Made by a program: the position numbers and the translations under genes | From: Glaciecola sp. HTCC2999 | Lineage (GTDB): Bacteria; Pseudomonadota; Gammaproteobacteria; Enterobacterales; Alteromonadaceae | Assembly: GCA_949498985.1 (NCBI GenBank) | Contig: CATECQ010000006.1 | Location: 1 to 64,000 of the forward strand | Length of the DNA: 64,000 nt | Direction of reading: 5' to 3' | The notes under the pieces: model-generated | What the model was told of the DNA's origin: nothing | What the model saw: the letters and a program-made list of their open reading frames with translations, nothing else | The model's database searches: none | Part shown: piece after piece, positions 1 to 8,771 of the stretch | Position numbering within the stretch: the stretch's first letter is position 1 | Layout of the letters: each line of letters begins with the position of its first letter

Positions 1-364
1 TAACAAGCTACCAAGCCTAAACAGCCAATCAATCACTCCTCCCGCCCCCTATAAAGCCTTTTCAGCCTCAATAAAATCACCAAGTAATTACGTTTATTAA
101 TGGGGTTTCGAGGCTTCACAGGGTTATACAGAGCCTCTGGCAGGCTGCTTAGTCTACACATACATTTGATTGTTATCAGTTGGAAGTGGTGGGTCTAATT
201 AGGCTGCTTAGTCTGTTTAGTTAAGAGTGGATGATTAGGTTGCAAAGTTGTGTGGAAGAAACTGTGGAAGAGAATACGCATCTTGAGTGTGAACTAAGCT
301 CGTGATAGTGTTGATTTTACTAACCTGCAGGCTAAATAAGACTCCTTAGCGGTGTATCGATTTT
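1..364. other. Non-coding flank of the integrase, probable island DNA
   Basis: I see no credible gene in this stretch. It holds short repeats rather than coding signal: a 14-bp direct repeat (142-155 and 201-214) and an isolated copy of the 13-bp string shared with the inverted repeats (326-338, minus orientation). The base composition and lack of coding signal contrast with the packed housekeeping DNA that starts at 1639. I infer it is the inner side of a mobile or once-mobile region that continues left of the window. Any att partner or cargo would lie outside it. Confidence 0.5.
142..214 (+). repeat. 14-bp direct repeats containing TTAGTCT
   Basis: AGGCTGCTTAGTCT occurs at 142-155 and again at 201-214. 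The heptamer TTAGTCT recurs at 412-418 inside the left inverted repeat. Its TTAGCCT variant is found on the minus strand at 329-335 and 1598-1604. Clustered short repeats flanking an integrase gene are typical of arm-type integrase or excisionase binding sites; that role is inferred here. Confidence 0.5.
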
Positions 365-429
365 TCTCGGGTGTGCCAACTCAGTGCTCAACAGAGCTCT
401 GCAGCCCCTATTTAGTCTGCATTCCTTAT
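365..429 (+). repeat. Left inverted repeat with tRNA-3'-end-like core
   Basis: The outer part (365-377) matches the last bases of the tRNA-Arg gene, TCTCGGGTG-Y-GCC, at 12 of 13 positions, and is followed by CA as in the tRNA's CCA end. Just outside it, 353-364 keeps a TCGA at the T-loop position. The inner part (396-429) matches 1587-1620 in inverted orientation at 32 of 34 positions. An unconserved 18-nt spacer separates the two parts. The repeat ends inside the stop codon of the integrase (426-428). I read it as a degenerate attachment site in opposite orientation to the tRNA copy. Confidence 0.7.
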
Positions 430-1565
430 TCGAGTAACTTCATTTGTTTATGCAGGTTTTCTAAGTTAAATCCCTGACCGTAACTTTGCCCAACCGTTTG
501 CATGCTCCACCCTCCAAGTTGGTCTATCATTTCAGTTGGCGTATTCTTGTTTCTTAGCCTGTCTCTAAAGCTATGACGAAATCCATGAATAACATAATCT
601 TTGCCTATTAATTTCTTAAGCCATTTGTTTATAGCTGCACTTGCACTGTTGCTGTTACATTTATTACTGTTGGTGTATCTAGGAAATGCGTATTCATTTG
701 TAGGTGCTTTTAATACTTGTTTAGCAGCCCAAAGTGAAGCTCCAACTAAAGGTATTATCCTCTTGCTTGAAGTTGTTTTAAGTGTTCTAGATGAATGAGG
801 AGTAAGGTTTATATAAGGTATATCCTGTTTTAGGTTAATGTCGGCAGTTTTGAGCCCAACAACTTCCGCTAATCTCATGCCTGTGTCCGATATTAACGCT
901 GTAATCCATCTCAAATCATCATTTATAGAGAAGCATTCCTGCTGAACTTTATGTACTAATTTGGGGCTGATGCTTGGACGCTTTGTTTCATCTTGGTTCT
1001 TCGGAATATACAGTCCTGTAAATGGATTCTTGGCATTAAGTCCAAGCTCGCTGATAGTGAAGTTAGTTATAGCTTTTAATGTTGCAATTATTCGTCTGAT
1101 ACTCGCTGGGCTTAGTTTCTTGGTAGCAAGAGCGTCACGAAAGCTAACTGCTTCAGTACCTAGGTATGCACTTATTGGTTTGTTTTTGGCATGTGATACA
1201 AAGTATTTAACTGCTCGCCTTGAGCTATTTTCAAATGCTTTGGATTTACCTTTACCTTTAATTGACAAGTAGTGCTCAAGGCAATCAACAATCGTAGGTG
1301 TATCGTGTTTTTGTTCATTTTCTATCGATGCAGAAGTAGGCACTTCATAATTTTTGAGCCTTATACCTAACCAATAGTCTTCAATCTTAGCGTTAATAGA
1401 GCGAGCCATCATTAGTGCTCGTTTGAGCGACCTAGTCTTAAGAGTGTGAGTAATCTTCTGCTTTGTGTAATAAGGTTTAATATCGCTAGGAATCCAACGA
1501 CAGAAATAATAGATATTGTTGCGACAGTATACGTATTTCGCTTCTACAAATCCTTCCACAGTCAT
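426..1565 (-). CDS. Tyrosine recombinase / phage-type integrase
   Basis: This is a site-specific recombinase of the tyrosine family, expected to cut and rejoin attachment sites through a 3'-phosphotyrosine. The full catalytic set is visible (379-aa numbering): R231 in DTGMRLAEV, K263, H327-x-x-R330 in HGFRHSFR, W353 and nucleophile Y362. The N-terminus (CRNNIYYFCRWIP) resembles the extended N-terminal region of phage and island integrases, and a core-binding helical domain follows at about residues 90-185. I chose ATG 1565 because AGAGG lies 9 nt upstream; an in-frame TTG at 1583 would add six residues but has no better ribosome site. The gene starts 74 nt from the tRNA-Arg 3' end and reads away from it, the usual place for an island integrase. 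No excisionase or cargo is visible in the window. Being intact, it is probably functional. Confidence 0.9.
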   Translation of the reverse strand: MTVEGFVEAKYVYCRNNIYYFCRWIPSDIKPYYTKQKITHTLKTRSLKRALMMARSINAKIEDYWLGIRLKNYEVPTSASIENEQKHDTPTIVDCLEHYLSIKGKGKSKAFENSSRRAVKYFVSHAKNKPISAYLGTEAVSFRDALATKKLSPASIRRIIATLKAITNFTISELGLNAKNPFTGLYIPKNQDETKRPSISPKLVHKVQQECFSINDDLRWITALISDTGMRLAEVVGLKTADINLKQDIPYINLTPHSSRTLKTTSSKRIIPLVGASLWAAKQVLKAPTNEYAFPRYTNSNKCNSNSASAAINKWLKKLIGKDYVIHGFRHSFRDRLRNKNTPTEMIDQLGGWSMQTVGQSYGQGFNLENLHKQMKLLE

Positions 1566-1586
1566 AATTTCAAGCCTCTGCAAATC

Positions 1587-1638
1587 ATAAGGAATGCAGG
1601 CTAAATAGGGGCTGTAGAGCCCTATTCAGAAATAAGAT

Positions 1639-1652
<14 letters not shown>
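1587..1652 (-). repeat. Right inverted repeat, including the tRNA-Arg 3' end
   Basis: This is the partner of 365-429. Positions 1587-1620 are the inverted copy of 396-429 (two mismatches in 34), 1621-1639 is an unconserved 19-nt spacer, and 1640-1652 is the genuine 3' end of tRNA-Arg. The integrase promoter and leader must lie in or beside this block. Two inward-facing copies around one integrase gene would define an invertible segment if both are recombination substrates. Confidence 0.7.
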
Positions 1653-1714
<62 letters not shown>

Positions 1715-1816
1715 GGCGTGGAAAAAACGTATTGTATAGAAACTACCTAAAATGTACAGATAAGCTGTTATAATTAATTTAAGTTTTACACTATTACTTA
1801 TTAAGTTAGGGGTTAC

Positions 1817-2287
1817 ATGAAATTTATCGTTATTGGTTTTATTGCTATTTTGGTTGTCTTATTTTTCTATAACAATGTAAAAAACAAACAAGCCGCAGCA
1901 GAAAATAAAGTGCTAGGTGAGCAATTTTTGCTAGAAAATAAAGCCAAAGACAATATTCAAACGACCGCATCGGGGCTGCAATACGAAGTACTTGTTGAAG
2001 GTGACGGTACGCTGCATCCTAGTGCGAGTGATACTGTTAAGGTCCATTACCATGGAACCTTATTAGATGGTACGGTATTTGATAGTTCAGTTGAACGAGG
2101 TACACCGATTAGTTTCCCACTCAATCGCGTTATCAAGGGGTGGACTGAAGGGGTGCAATTAATGAAAGTGGGAGATAAGTACCGTTTCTATATTCCCGCA
2201 CATTTAGCATATGGCGATAGTGCTACTGGCAGTATCGCACCGGGTTCTACGTTAATTTTTGAAGTCGAGTTGCTCGATATTGAATAA
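1817..2287 (+). CDS. Membrane-anchored FKBP-type peptidyl-prolyl isomerase
   Basis: The 156-aa protein catalyses cis-trans isomerisation of proline peptide bonds. Residues 3-19 form one hydrophobic helix with no obvious cleavage site, so it is probably inner-membrane anchored with the enzyme domain in the periplasm. A short linker leads to one FKBP domain (about 50-156). The domain has the ligand-pocket pattern: VHYHGTLLDGTVFDSS (Tyr, Asp and Phe), VIKGWTEGVQLM (Trp) and LAYGD. The domain is of the FklB/FkpA type but lacks the FkpA N-terminal dimerisation helices. ATG 1817 follows TTAGGGG. It converges with hemY, leaving 29 nt between stops. Partner proteins cannot be told from sequence. Confidence 0.88.
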   Translation: MKFIVIGFIAILVVLFFYNNVKNKQAAAENKVLGEQFLLENKAKDNIQTTASGLQYEVLVEGDGTLHPSASDTVKVHYHGTLLDGTVFDSSVERGTPISFPLNRVIKGWTEGVQLMKVGDKYRFYIPAHLAYGDSATGSIAPGSTLIFEVELLDIE

Positions 2288-2316
2288 GCACGTATCTCCG
2301 TTTCTATATTAGTCGT

Positions 2317-3486
2317 TTATAGTGAGCTGGTGCTGACCCCTTTTTTGTATAATGCTAATGCTTCTTCTGAATTAGCTTGCTGCGATTTAATTTCAGCTAG
2401 TAACAAAATATCTTCTGGATGATTAGCAATTTCTAATGCTTGGTTTAGCGCTTTCTCAGCTAAAATTTGATTGCCAGCATGATAGGCAACATGAGCTAAC
2501 GTTGAGTATAACACTGCGTTTTGGTTATCTTTCTTTATCCATTTTTCTAATAGTTTAATCGAATCAGTTGGTTTGGGTAACTGCAATGATTTAAATAAGG
2601 GTAGCAAGGCGGTTTGTGGTCCTGATTTCTGTGCTGTAACCAATACCTTTTCAGCTTCCTGGTGCATACCTTGATCAATCAACTGCTCGATATACGCTTT
2701 TTGATGTGGAATATCTTTTTTAACCCCGCGAGGCAGTTTTTGCCATTCTTGGATCAATTCATTCGCCCCTTCTTTATTTGCAATCGCTGCAAAATCTTCT
2801 CGTGAAGCTAATTCCGCCCAATACTCGTAGTGTGTTCCTAATGATTTTTTCCAACCATTTTCTAAACGTTCTCGTAGAGTGTGCCAATCGCCTGCAGCGG
2901 CTAATGCTCCGGCCCAAACGACAATGACATTGGGTTTTTGTTTTTGTTGAATGGATAAAGAGTTGATAACAGTAAGTGCTTTTTCACCGTTCTTTTGATT
3001 AATTTCAAAACGAGCCATATTCAGTTTTGCAGCAAGTTCACACCCCTTAATGGCTGAAGCTTGTTCCCAATATTGTAATGCTCTTTCTGCATGCCCTTGC
3101 TTGGCTTCTACGTCTGCTAAAGCTAATAAATTAACGCCATCAAAATCCGCTTTAATTGTCTTTGTTAGTAATTTCTGGGCGGTACTTAGGTCACCTTCGG
3201 CTAATGCTTGCATGCCAGTGATGTATAAACGTTGACGACGACGTTCACCCCAGCCGCCTAGCCAGTTATGTGAGCCTGTAACTGCACCAACAATCCGTTT
3301 AAGTGTCCATTCTAGGATTAAAAAACCAGTCACAGAAACAAATACCATTATTCCTAAACTAATGACGCTCATTTCAATCGTCGTATTTTTTAGCGCAATC
3401 AGTACATAGCCTTTTTCGCCGACAAAATGGGGACCTGCAATTAATCCCACGACTAAAAATATCAATAATAATATGACTCTTATCAT
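2317..3486 (-). CDS. hemY: HemY, haem biosynthesis-associated TPR membrane protein
   Basis: This 389-aa inner-membrane protein is the last gene of a hemC-hemD-hemX-hemY operon. Two hydrophobic helices (about 2-18 and 40-60) precede a soluble part rich in TPR-like helix pairs; ALAEGDLSTAQKLL and QILAEKALNQALEIA are typical. It is the enterobacterial HemY, not the Bacillus protoporphyrinogen oxidase of the same name. Its proposed role is organising haem-pathway enzymes at the membrane rather than catalysis. The start lies 2 nt after the hemX stop, which argues for coupled translation. Length is normal for the family. Confidence 0.93.
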   Translation of the reverse strand: MIRVILLLIFLVVGLIAGPHFVGEKGYVLIALKNTTIEMSVISLGIMVFVSVTGFLILEWTLKRIVGAVTGSHNWLGGWGERRRQRLYITGMQALAEGDLSTAQKLLTKTIKADFDGVNLLALADVEAKQGHAERALQYWEQASAIKGCELAAKLNMARFEINQKNGEKALTVINSLSIQQKQKPNVIVVWAGALAAAGDWHTLRERLENGWKKSLGTHYEYWAELASREDFAAIANKEGANELIQEWQKLPRGVKKDIPHQKAYIEQLIDQGMHQEAEKVLVTAQKSGPQTALLPLFKSLQLPKPTDSIKLLEKWIKKDNQNAVLYSTLAHVAYHAGNQILAEKALNQALEIANHPEDILLLAEIKSQQANSEEALALYKKGVSTSSL

Positions 3487-3488
3487 GT

Positions 3489-4739
3489 TTATTGACTCCC
3501 AGCGAAGAGAGTTTGGATGCGCTGCTCAATTATTTCCGCTAATGGTTGCTGAGCATCCAGTTGTTTCGGCAGTTCACGTGATGTATCGATTAGAATTAAG
3601 TGCTGAATAGAATCGATATACGCTTCTACACCAATATTATCTAACGCATAATGCGCAATCACGATATCCAGACTTTGTTGAAGTGCTTGTTGATAAAGTT
3701 GAGTTTGATGATTCATGACTGCTTGTTGAGCATTTAATAACGCAAATTTAAGTTGCTCACGTGCTAACCATTGCTCTTTTTTTGATATAAATGGTGTCAC
3801 TTCGGCTGTGCGTTTGTTAACTGATATAAAATCATCAACGATTGCATTCCAACTCGATTTCAAATTGGCCTGCCAGTTGGCCACATCATTACTTAGCTCT
3901 GCTGTTACCTCTGGCGCTTCAACGTCAGGCAGTTTTAAGGTATCCAGTGGCAAATTATCAGCTTGTGCAATGAGCGCCGAAACGGAGAGGGCAATTGATT
4001 CTGTTGAAACTTGATTAACTTGTTGCAATGTTTGAATATCTTTTGCTAATAATGCGCGCACAGGTAATAGTGATGCATCGGCCAAATCAGAAATTCTTAC
4101 ATCAGCAGATTTAAGTAACATTATCGCACTTTTAACATCACCTTCTAACCATAGTTTTTTTCCGGCTAGTTTAACCAAATAATCAGCTTCGGCTAATAAC
4201 CAATCTGCTGGACGACGACCAGATACTTCCGCAATACGTTTTGCCAGACCTTCACTTTTTAATTCATTTAAGTTGACGCGTTGTGCTATTTCATCAATAT
4301 TCATAGTAAGTTGCGCAGAAACTTCTGAAAATTCAAGCAGCAAAGATTGGTGATCATTAGTGAGCGTTTGATTCGCTGACAATGCTGAAGTTAATTGAAC
4401 CAACTCAGTATTCATGACGGAGACTGCATTCTCTAACGCGATAATGTCAGGATTAGGTTGTGCGATTTGGTTTTGCTGCTGCAACCAATACCAATATCCA
4501 GCAGCTGCGAGAAGTACAATGAATAAAAGATTAAGGCCCCCTAAGAACCACACTCCTTTGTGAACCGGCGCTTTGTTATGCTGTGCAGCGGATGAAGTAG
4601 CATTCGTTTCTGTAACTAAAGCCTCATCATGAGAGGCGTCGACCAACTTGGCATCGATGAGATCGTGATCGATAATATTATTATCTGGGGTATCATGGCT
4701 TGTCTGATTATCTGCTGGGTCCTTTGCATCTGTTGACAT
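3489..4739 (-). CDS. hemX: HemX, haem operon membrane protein
   Basis: The protein has 416 aa. An acidic, Asp/Ser/Thr-rich N-terminal tail (1-60) leads to one transmembrane helix (about 64-86, FLGGLNLLFIVLLAAAGYWYW). A long Gln/Leu-rich helical, partly coiled-coil domain follows, probably periplasmic. Older databases call this family uroporphyrinogen-III methyltransferase, but none of the SAM-binding motifs of that enzyme is present. Position between hemD and hemY, with 2-3 nt gaps, identifies it. The biochemical role is not established; a scaffold role in tetrapyrrole synthesis is inferred. Confidence 0.92.
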   Translation of the reverse strand: MSTDAKDPADNQTSHDTPDNNIIDHDLIDAKLVDASHDEALVTETNATSSAAQHNKAPVHKGVWFLGGLNLLFIVLLAAAGYWYWLQQQNQIAQPNPDIIALENAVSVMNTELVQLTSALSANQTLTNDHQSLLLEFSEVSAQLTMNIDEIAQRVNLNELKSEGLAKRIAEVSGRRPADWLLAEADYLVKLAGKKLWLEGDVKSAIMLLKSADVRISDLADASLLPVRALLAKDIQTLQQVNQVSTESIALSVSALIAQADNLPLDTLKLPDVEAPEVTAELSNDVANWQANLKSSWNAIVDDFISVNKRTAEVTPFISKKEQWLAREQLKFALLNAQQAVMNHQTQLYQQALQQSLDIVIAHYALDNIGVEAYIDSIQHLILIDTSRELPKQLDAQQPLAEIIEQRIQTLFAGSQ

Positions 4740-4742
4740 ACT

Positions 4743-5492
4743 TTACTCCATTAATTGTGTAATGTGCGTTATAAGTGCGGCATCATCTGCACCTTGAGAG
4801 ACAGAAATGAGTGGTTTAGGGATCCCTAGCTCAGCCGCATAATTCCCTAATCTAGGACTCACAACTATCCATTTTAGTTCATTTAGCCAGGAATGTGGAT
4901 AAACATCAAAGGCTAATTGTAATTGTTCGTTACTGGTCACTATGATGCCTGTTATATCGGTAGGGTGCCAGGATTGTGAAGAGATTGGAGTCCTTAATGT
5001 CATGCGTTCATAAACGACACATTCTGATACTATTGCCCCACGTTGAGTCAACGTATCGCGCAATGTTTCTCGTCCACCCTGTCCTTTTATAATCACAATC
5101 TGTTGCCCTGCAACATCATGCAATGACGGCAGTGCTAATAATCCTTCACTCGTTTGTTGATGTGCAGATGGCATCATTAATTGATGATTATTACACCAGA
5201 AAGGGTATTGATAAGTCCATTGGGCTAAGGTCTGAAACGTTGTTTTCCCTATTGCATAGACATACGTGCGACTGGCTAGGTCTGGCATGAAGGGTAAGGC
5301 AAGCTGAGCTGCTATTTTACTGGTAAAGATAACCTTGTTCGTTAAGGTAAAATTCACTTGGTGAACCTGGTTGGCTATATCATCTTTGGGTAATATCGTT
5401 TGCAAGGCTAAGCTGACTGAAGGAATACCCGCTTGAGCAAACGCGTGCTGTGACAAATGAATCTTATGTTCAGGTCTCAGCACTAACCACAT
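4743..5492 (-). CDS. hemD: Uroporphyrinogen-III synthase
   Basis: This 249-aa cytosolic enzyme cyclises hydroxymethylbilane to uroporphyrinogen III, inverting ring D. The family is poorly conserved. The bilobal pattern is still visible: NKVIFTSKIAAQLAL in lobe one, GQIVIIKGQGGRETLRDTLTQRGAIVSECVVYER at the hinge, and ITGIIVTSNEQL followed by a conserved-type IVVSPR in lobe two. It lies 6 nt downstream of hemC and 3 nt upstream of hemX. The assignment rests on these motifs plus operon position. Confidence 0.93.
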   Translation of the reverse strand: MWLVLRPEHKIHLSQHAFAQAGIPSVSLALQTILPKDDIANQVHQVNFTLTNKVIFTSKIAAQLALPFMPDLASRTYVYAIGKTTFQTLAQWTYQYPFWCNNHQLMMPSAHQQTSEGLLALPSLHDVAGQQIVIIKGQGGRETLRDTLTQRGAIVSECVVYERMTLRTPISSQSWHPTDITGIIVTSNEQLQLAFDVYPHSWLNELKWIVVSPRLGNYAAELGIPKPLISVSQGADDAALITHITQLME

Positions 5493-5498
5493 ATGATA

Positions 5499-6539
5499 TT
5501 AACCTAGTTCAACGGCAGCTAAAATATCGGCTGCGCCTTGCTCGATGAGTTGTGACGCGATATGTTGACCAAGCTCAATTGCTTGTTGTACATGGATGGC
5601 TTCAATTTTCTTTAATGAGCTGATATTTGGCTCTTGACCCTGGCTACGGGTCTGCGTTTGCGAGGTTACTGCTGTGGACAACGTCACTTTCTCTTCTGAT
5701 TCGAGCAATAAACTGCCGTCCACTTTTGCCACTAACCCCTTTAAATGTAATACACGCTCGCCATTTTCATTATTATCTAAGGTCGAATAGCTGCCAATCG
5801 GTACCTGACATCCGCCTTGTAATTTCGCGTTCATGGCGCGTTCGGCTGAGACACGAATGGTCGTTTCTGGACATACTAAGCATTGCAATAAATCAATCAA
5901 AGCTAGGTTATCATTACGACATTCTATGCCGACAGCACCTTGACCTACTGCGGGTAAGCTGGTGAGTGGGTCAATTTCAGAACGGATACGCTCATGCATA
6001 TTAAGTCGAATTAAGCCGGCACAAGCCAAAATAATGGCATCATATTCACCTGCATCGAGCTTGGCTAAACGAGTATTCACATTACCGCGTAAATCTTTAA
6101 TGACTAAGTCAGGGCGACGTGCACGTAGTTGTGCTTGGCGACGTAACGAGCTGGTACCGACGATAGAGCCAGATGGTAAATCGTCAATATTAGCGTAAGC
6201 ATTCGATACAAACGCATCAAAAGGGTTTTCGCGTGAACATATGGCATGTAAACCAAACCCTTGCGGAAACTCGACTGGCACATCTTTCATCGAGTGCACA
6301 GCGATATCAGCTCGGCCCTCTTGCATGGCGATCTCAAGCTCTTTAATGAATAAACCTTTCCCGCCCACTTTCGCTAAAGGGGTATCTAGAATTCGATCGC
6401 CTTTAGTACTCATGGGCACTAAATTTACGCTCAAGTCAGGATAGTGGGCTTGTAGCTGTGCTTGAACATATTCAGCTTGCCACATTGCTAATGGGCTCTT
6501 GCGGGTAGCGATATTAATAGTTGAGATTGATTTACTCAT
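5499..6539 (-). CDS. hemC: Porphobilinogen deaminase (hydroxymethylbilane synthase)
   Basis: The enzyme joins four porphobilinogens into hydroxymethylbilane in the cytosol, using a dipyrromethane cofactor bound to a cysteine. That residue is C244 in [10 protein letters not shown]. The catalytic aspartate is in HSMKDVP (D86), and the substrate-binding arginines in SSLRRQAQL and [10 protein letters not shown] are intact. At 346 aa it is longer than the usual ~310. The extra residues sit in the C-terminal domain (about 287-312), a Thr/Ser/Gln-rich stretch with low-complexity character, probably a surface loop. First gene of hemCDXY, with 61 nt to the esterase upstream on the same strand. No cyaA neighbours it here, unlike in enterobacteria. 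Confidence 0.97.
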   Translation of the reverse strand: MSKSISTINIATRKSPLAMWQAEYVQAQLQAHYPDLSVNLVPMSTKGDRILDTPLAKVGGKGLFIKELEIAMQEGRADIAVHSMKDVPVEFPQGFGLHAICSRENPFDAFVSNAYANIDDLPSGSIVGTSSLRRQAQLRARRPDLVIKDLRGNVNTRLAKLDAGEYDAIILACAGLIRLNMHERIRSEIDPLTSLPAVGQGAVGIECRNDNLALIDLLQCLVCPETTIRVSAERAMNAKLQGGCQVPIGSYSTLDNNENGERVLHLKGLVAKVDGSLLLESEEKVTLSTAVTSQTQTRSQGQEPNISSLKKIEAIHVQQAIELGQHIASQLIEQGAADILAAVELG

Positions 6540-6600
6540 TAAAACTACGTTTCCGTTAGATGACAGTAATGATTATTAACGCACAAAATTCGATGACAAC

Positions 6601-7272
6601 CTATGGCGCTAGGACTTTTTGTAGCCATTGACTGATGTCGTTTACTTCTTCTGGACAAACATTGTGTTGCATCGGGTATTCATGCCATTTTGCGTTATAC
6701 CCTAATTCATTTACGCATGCAAAAGCGGCCTTACCCATGGCAACGGGAACAACATCATCATGACTTCCATGCGCAACCATGAGAGGTACAATGCGTGATA
6801 TTTGAGAGTGTTCTTTGGCTAATGACGCAGGCTCAGCCATATATGTAGACAAACACATGATCCCAGCAAGTGCTTCTTCAAAACGTAAACCTAAGTGATA
6901 GGCAATGACTCCGCCTTGAGAAAAACCAGCCAGAACAATATCTCGTGCCGGTATACCTGCTGCAATTTCAGCATCAATGAGGGCTTTAACTTGTTCAGCT
7001 GATTCCAATACTCCTGGCATATCAGCGCGCGAGTTAAAGTCCATACTTTTTATGTCATACCATGCACGCATTAACATGCCATTATTAATGGTGACTGCTC
7101 GGTTAGGGGCGTGAGGGAAAATAAATTTTACGCCAAGCTCATCAGGGATGTTTAATGCTGGAACGATAGGTGCAAAGCCATTACCAGAATCACCAAGTCC
7201 ATGTAACCAAATAACAGTCGCACGATGTGTGGATTTTGCTTCAACTACGACACTAGGTAATAAATCACTCAT
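6601..7272 (-). CDS. Carboxylesterase / phospholipase family alpha/beta hydrolase
   Basis: This 223-aa serine hydrolase belongs to the acyl-protein-thioesterase/carboxylesterase-2 group. The nucleophile elbow is GFSQGG (S118). The acid is in GSHDDVVP (D172/D173) and the histidine in MQHNVCPEE (H203). WLHGLGDSGNGF gives the oxyanion-hole segment. No signal peptide, so cytosolic. It follows cyaY by 3 nt and probably shares its transcript. The natural substrate cannot be predicted; family members cleave short-chain esters or lysophospholipids. Confidence 0.9.
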   Translation of the reverse strand: MSDLLPSVVVEAKSTHRATVIWLHGLGDSGNGFAPIVPALNIPDELGVKFIFPHAPNRAVTINNGMLMRAWYDIKSMDFNSRADMPGVLESAEQVKALIDAEIAAGIPARDIVLAGFSQGGVIAYHLGLRFEEALAGIMCLSTYMAEPASLAKEHSQISRIVPLMVAHGSHDDVVPVAMGKAAFACVNELGYNAKWHEYPMQHNVCPEEVNDISQWLQKVLAP

Positions 7273-7275
7273 AAG

Positions 7276-7608
7276 TTAGCTTAATCCTAACGCCACCGGT
7301 TGTTCAGCTTGCACTGTCATTGCCGTATCTAAAAATGACCAAAACTCTCCTGCACCACGTTCATCAATCCACTGACCATCTTCGTAATTAAAGTGATGGC
7401 CATTGAACTTAGTTGCGACCCATAACTGGAGTAAAGGTTCTTGTTTGTTTAAGACCATTTTAGAGCCATTTTCAAAGGTCAATGTCAAAATACCTTCGGC
7501 ACTTTCTGTATCGATATCTACTGGATAATCGTCTAGTACCTCTTCGATGGATAATAGCAATTGGTCGACAAGTTCATGGTACTGGCTTTCTGTAATTTGT
7601 GCTGGCAT
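7276..7608 (-). CDS. cyaY: Frataxin homologue CyaY
   Basis: The protein (110 aa) binds iron and modulates iron-sulfur cluster assembly by IscS/IscU in the cytosol. It has the frataxin fold signatures: an acidic first helix (EEVLDDYPVDIDTESAEG), the strand NGSKMVLNKQEPLLQLWVAT and the family-typical GQWIDERGAGEF. Length is normal. cyaY usually sits beside cyaA in this class; here its downstream partner is an esterase and the divergent neighbour is gmk. About 100 nt separate it from gmk. Confidence 0.95.
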   Translation of the reverse strand: MPAQITESQYHELVDQLLLSIEEVLDDYPVDIDTESAEGILTLTFENGSKMVLNKQEPLLQLWVATKFNGHHFNYEDGQWIDERGAGEFWSFLDTAMTVQAEQPVALGLS

Positions 7609-7711
7609 GGAAAATTACCCTGTATAAAATGCGAAAAATCCGTAATTGGTTAATGTTACCATTGTTTGTATAATGCAATCTATTACCATAGGCCAAAAAT
7701 ACTAGGAATAA

Positions 7712-8371
7712 ATGATGTCAGACGTAAAGTTACCTCACCCAGAACATACGGGGCACTTGTTTGTCGTCTCTGCTCCTTCAGGTGCGGGTAAATCCAGTTT
7801 AATCAAGGCGTTATTGACTCGCCATAGCTGTGAGCAAAAACCTCTAAAAGTGTCTGTGTCACATACGACGAGAGAGCCTAGACCAGGGGAAAATGATGGT
7901 GAGCATTATCATTTTGTTGCTCATTCAGCGTTTGAGACACTTATTGAGCAAGGTGCCTTTTTTGAATATGCCAAGGTGTTTGACCAATATTATGGGACGT
8001 CACGACTCGCAATTGAAAATACGCTAGAGCAAGGCGTGGATGTGTTTCTTGACATCGATTGGCAGGGTGCTCGTCAAGTCAAAGCGCAATATCCAGCAGC
8101 ACATCTAGTATTTATTTTGCCGCCGAGCGTGGCAGAGCTCGAGCAGCGTTTGATTGGTCGAGGGCAAGATTCTGCTGAAGTGATTGCTCGCAGGATGCGC
8201 GATGCTAAGGCAGAAATGTCTCATCTCGATGAGTTTGATTATGTATTAATTAATGACGATTTTGAGCAAACATTAGCCGCGTTTTATGCCATTGTGCTAG
8301 ATAAGCGACAGACCCTAACGTATCAAACTTTACACCATGCGCAGTTACTTGATGATTTATTGAAAGGCTAA
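7712..8371 (+). CDS. gmk: Guanylate kinase
   Basis: The 219-aa cytosolic enzyme phosphorylates GMP or dGMP with ATP. The P-loop [11 protein letters not shown] lies at residues 20-30. The GMP-binding segment [20 protein letters not shown] and the lid [12 protein letters not shown] are both present. The two ATG codons at 7712 and 7715 are equivalent choices; AGGAAT sits just upstream. It heads the gmk-rpoZ-spoT-ridA-trmH-recG-rsmJ run on the plus strand, a conserved grouping linking guanine nucleotide supply to ppGpp metabolism. Confidence 0.97.
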   Translation: MMSDVKLPHPEHTGHLFVVSAPSGAGKSSLIKALLTRHSCEQKPLKVSVSHTTREPRPGENDGEHYHFVAHSAFETLIEQGAFFEYAKVFDQYYGTSRLAIENTLEQGVDVFLDIDWQGARQVKAQYPAAHLVFILPPSVAELEQRLIGRGQDSAEVIARRMRDAKAEMSHLDEFDYVLINDDFEQTLAAFYAIVLDKRQTLTYQTLHHAQLLDDLLKG

Positions 8372-8451
8372 TTAAACACTATCCCTATCAGTATATTTGA
8401 TGTACAATCTGCGCCCATTTTTAAAAAATAACCTCAATTTCGGAGAATGTT

Positions 8452-8721
8452 ATGGCTCGCGTAACTGTAGAAGACGCTGTTGAACAAATTGGTAATCGTT
8501 TTGATTTAGTGTTGGTTGCCGCAAAACGTGCTCGTCAAATTGCGACTGAAGGTAAAGAGCCTATGGTTGACATGGGTAATGATAAGCCAACGGTAGTTGC
8601 ATTACGTGAAATAGAACAGCAATTAGTCACAGCGGAAACACTAGAAGCAGCGGAAATTGCTGAACAGCACCAAGCAGAGCAAGCAGAATTTGCATCTGTT
8701 GCAAATATTCTTAGCGAATAA
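8452..8721 (+). CDS. rpoZ: RNA polymerase omega subunit
   Basis: This 89-aa protein binds the beta' subunit, aids RNA polymerase assembly and forms part of a ppGpp site. The family signature [28 protein letters not shown] is complete, as is [14 protein letters not shown] 8452 is preceded by CGGAGAA. It lies 80 nt after gmk and 50 nt before spoT, the standard arrangement. Confidence 0.97.
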   Translation: MARVTVEDAVEQIGNRFDLVLVAAKRARQIATEGKEPMVDMGNDKPTVVALREIEQQLVTAETLEAAEIAEQHQAEQAEFASVANILSE

Positions 8722-8771
8722 TCCCCCAGGTACTGGTATCACAGGTAATTTACACGTATTCTTAGGATAAT

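Noticed and set aside
601-1272. Two plus-strand open frames (65 and 103 codons) inside the integrase gene
   Set aside because: They lie wholly opposite a complete integrase with all catalytic residues, have no ribosome site and no recognisable family.
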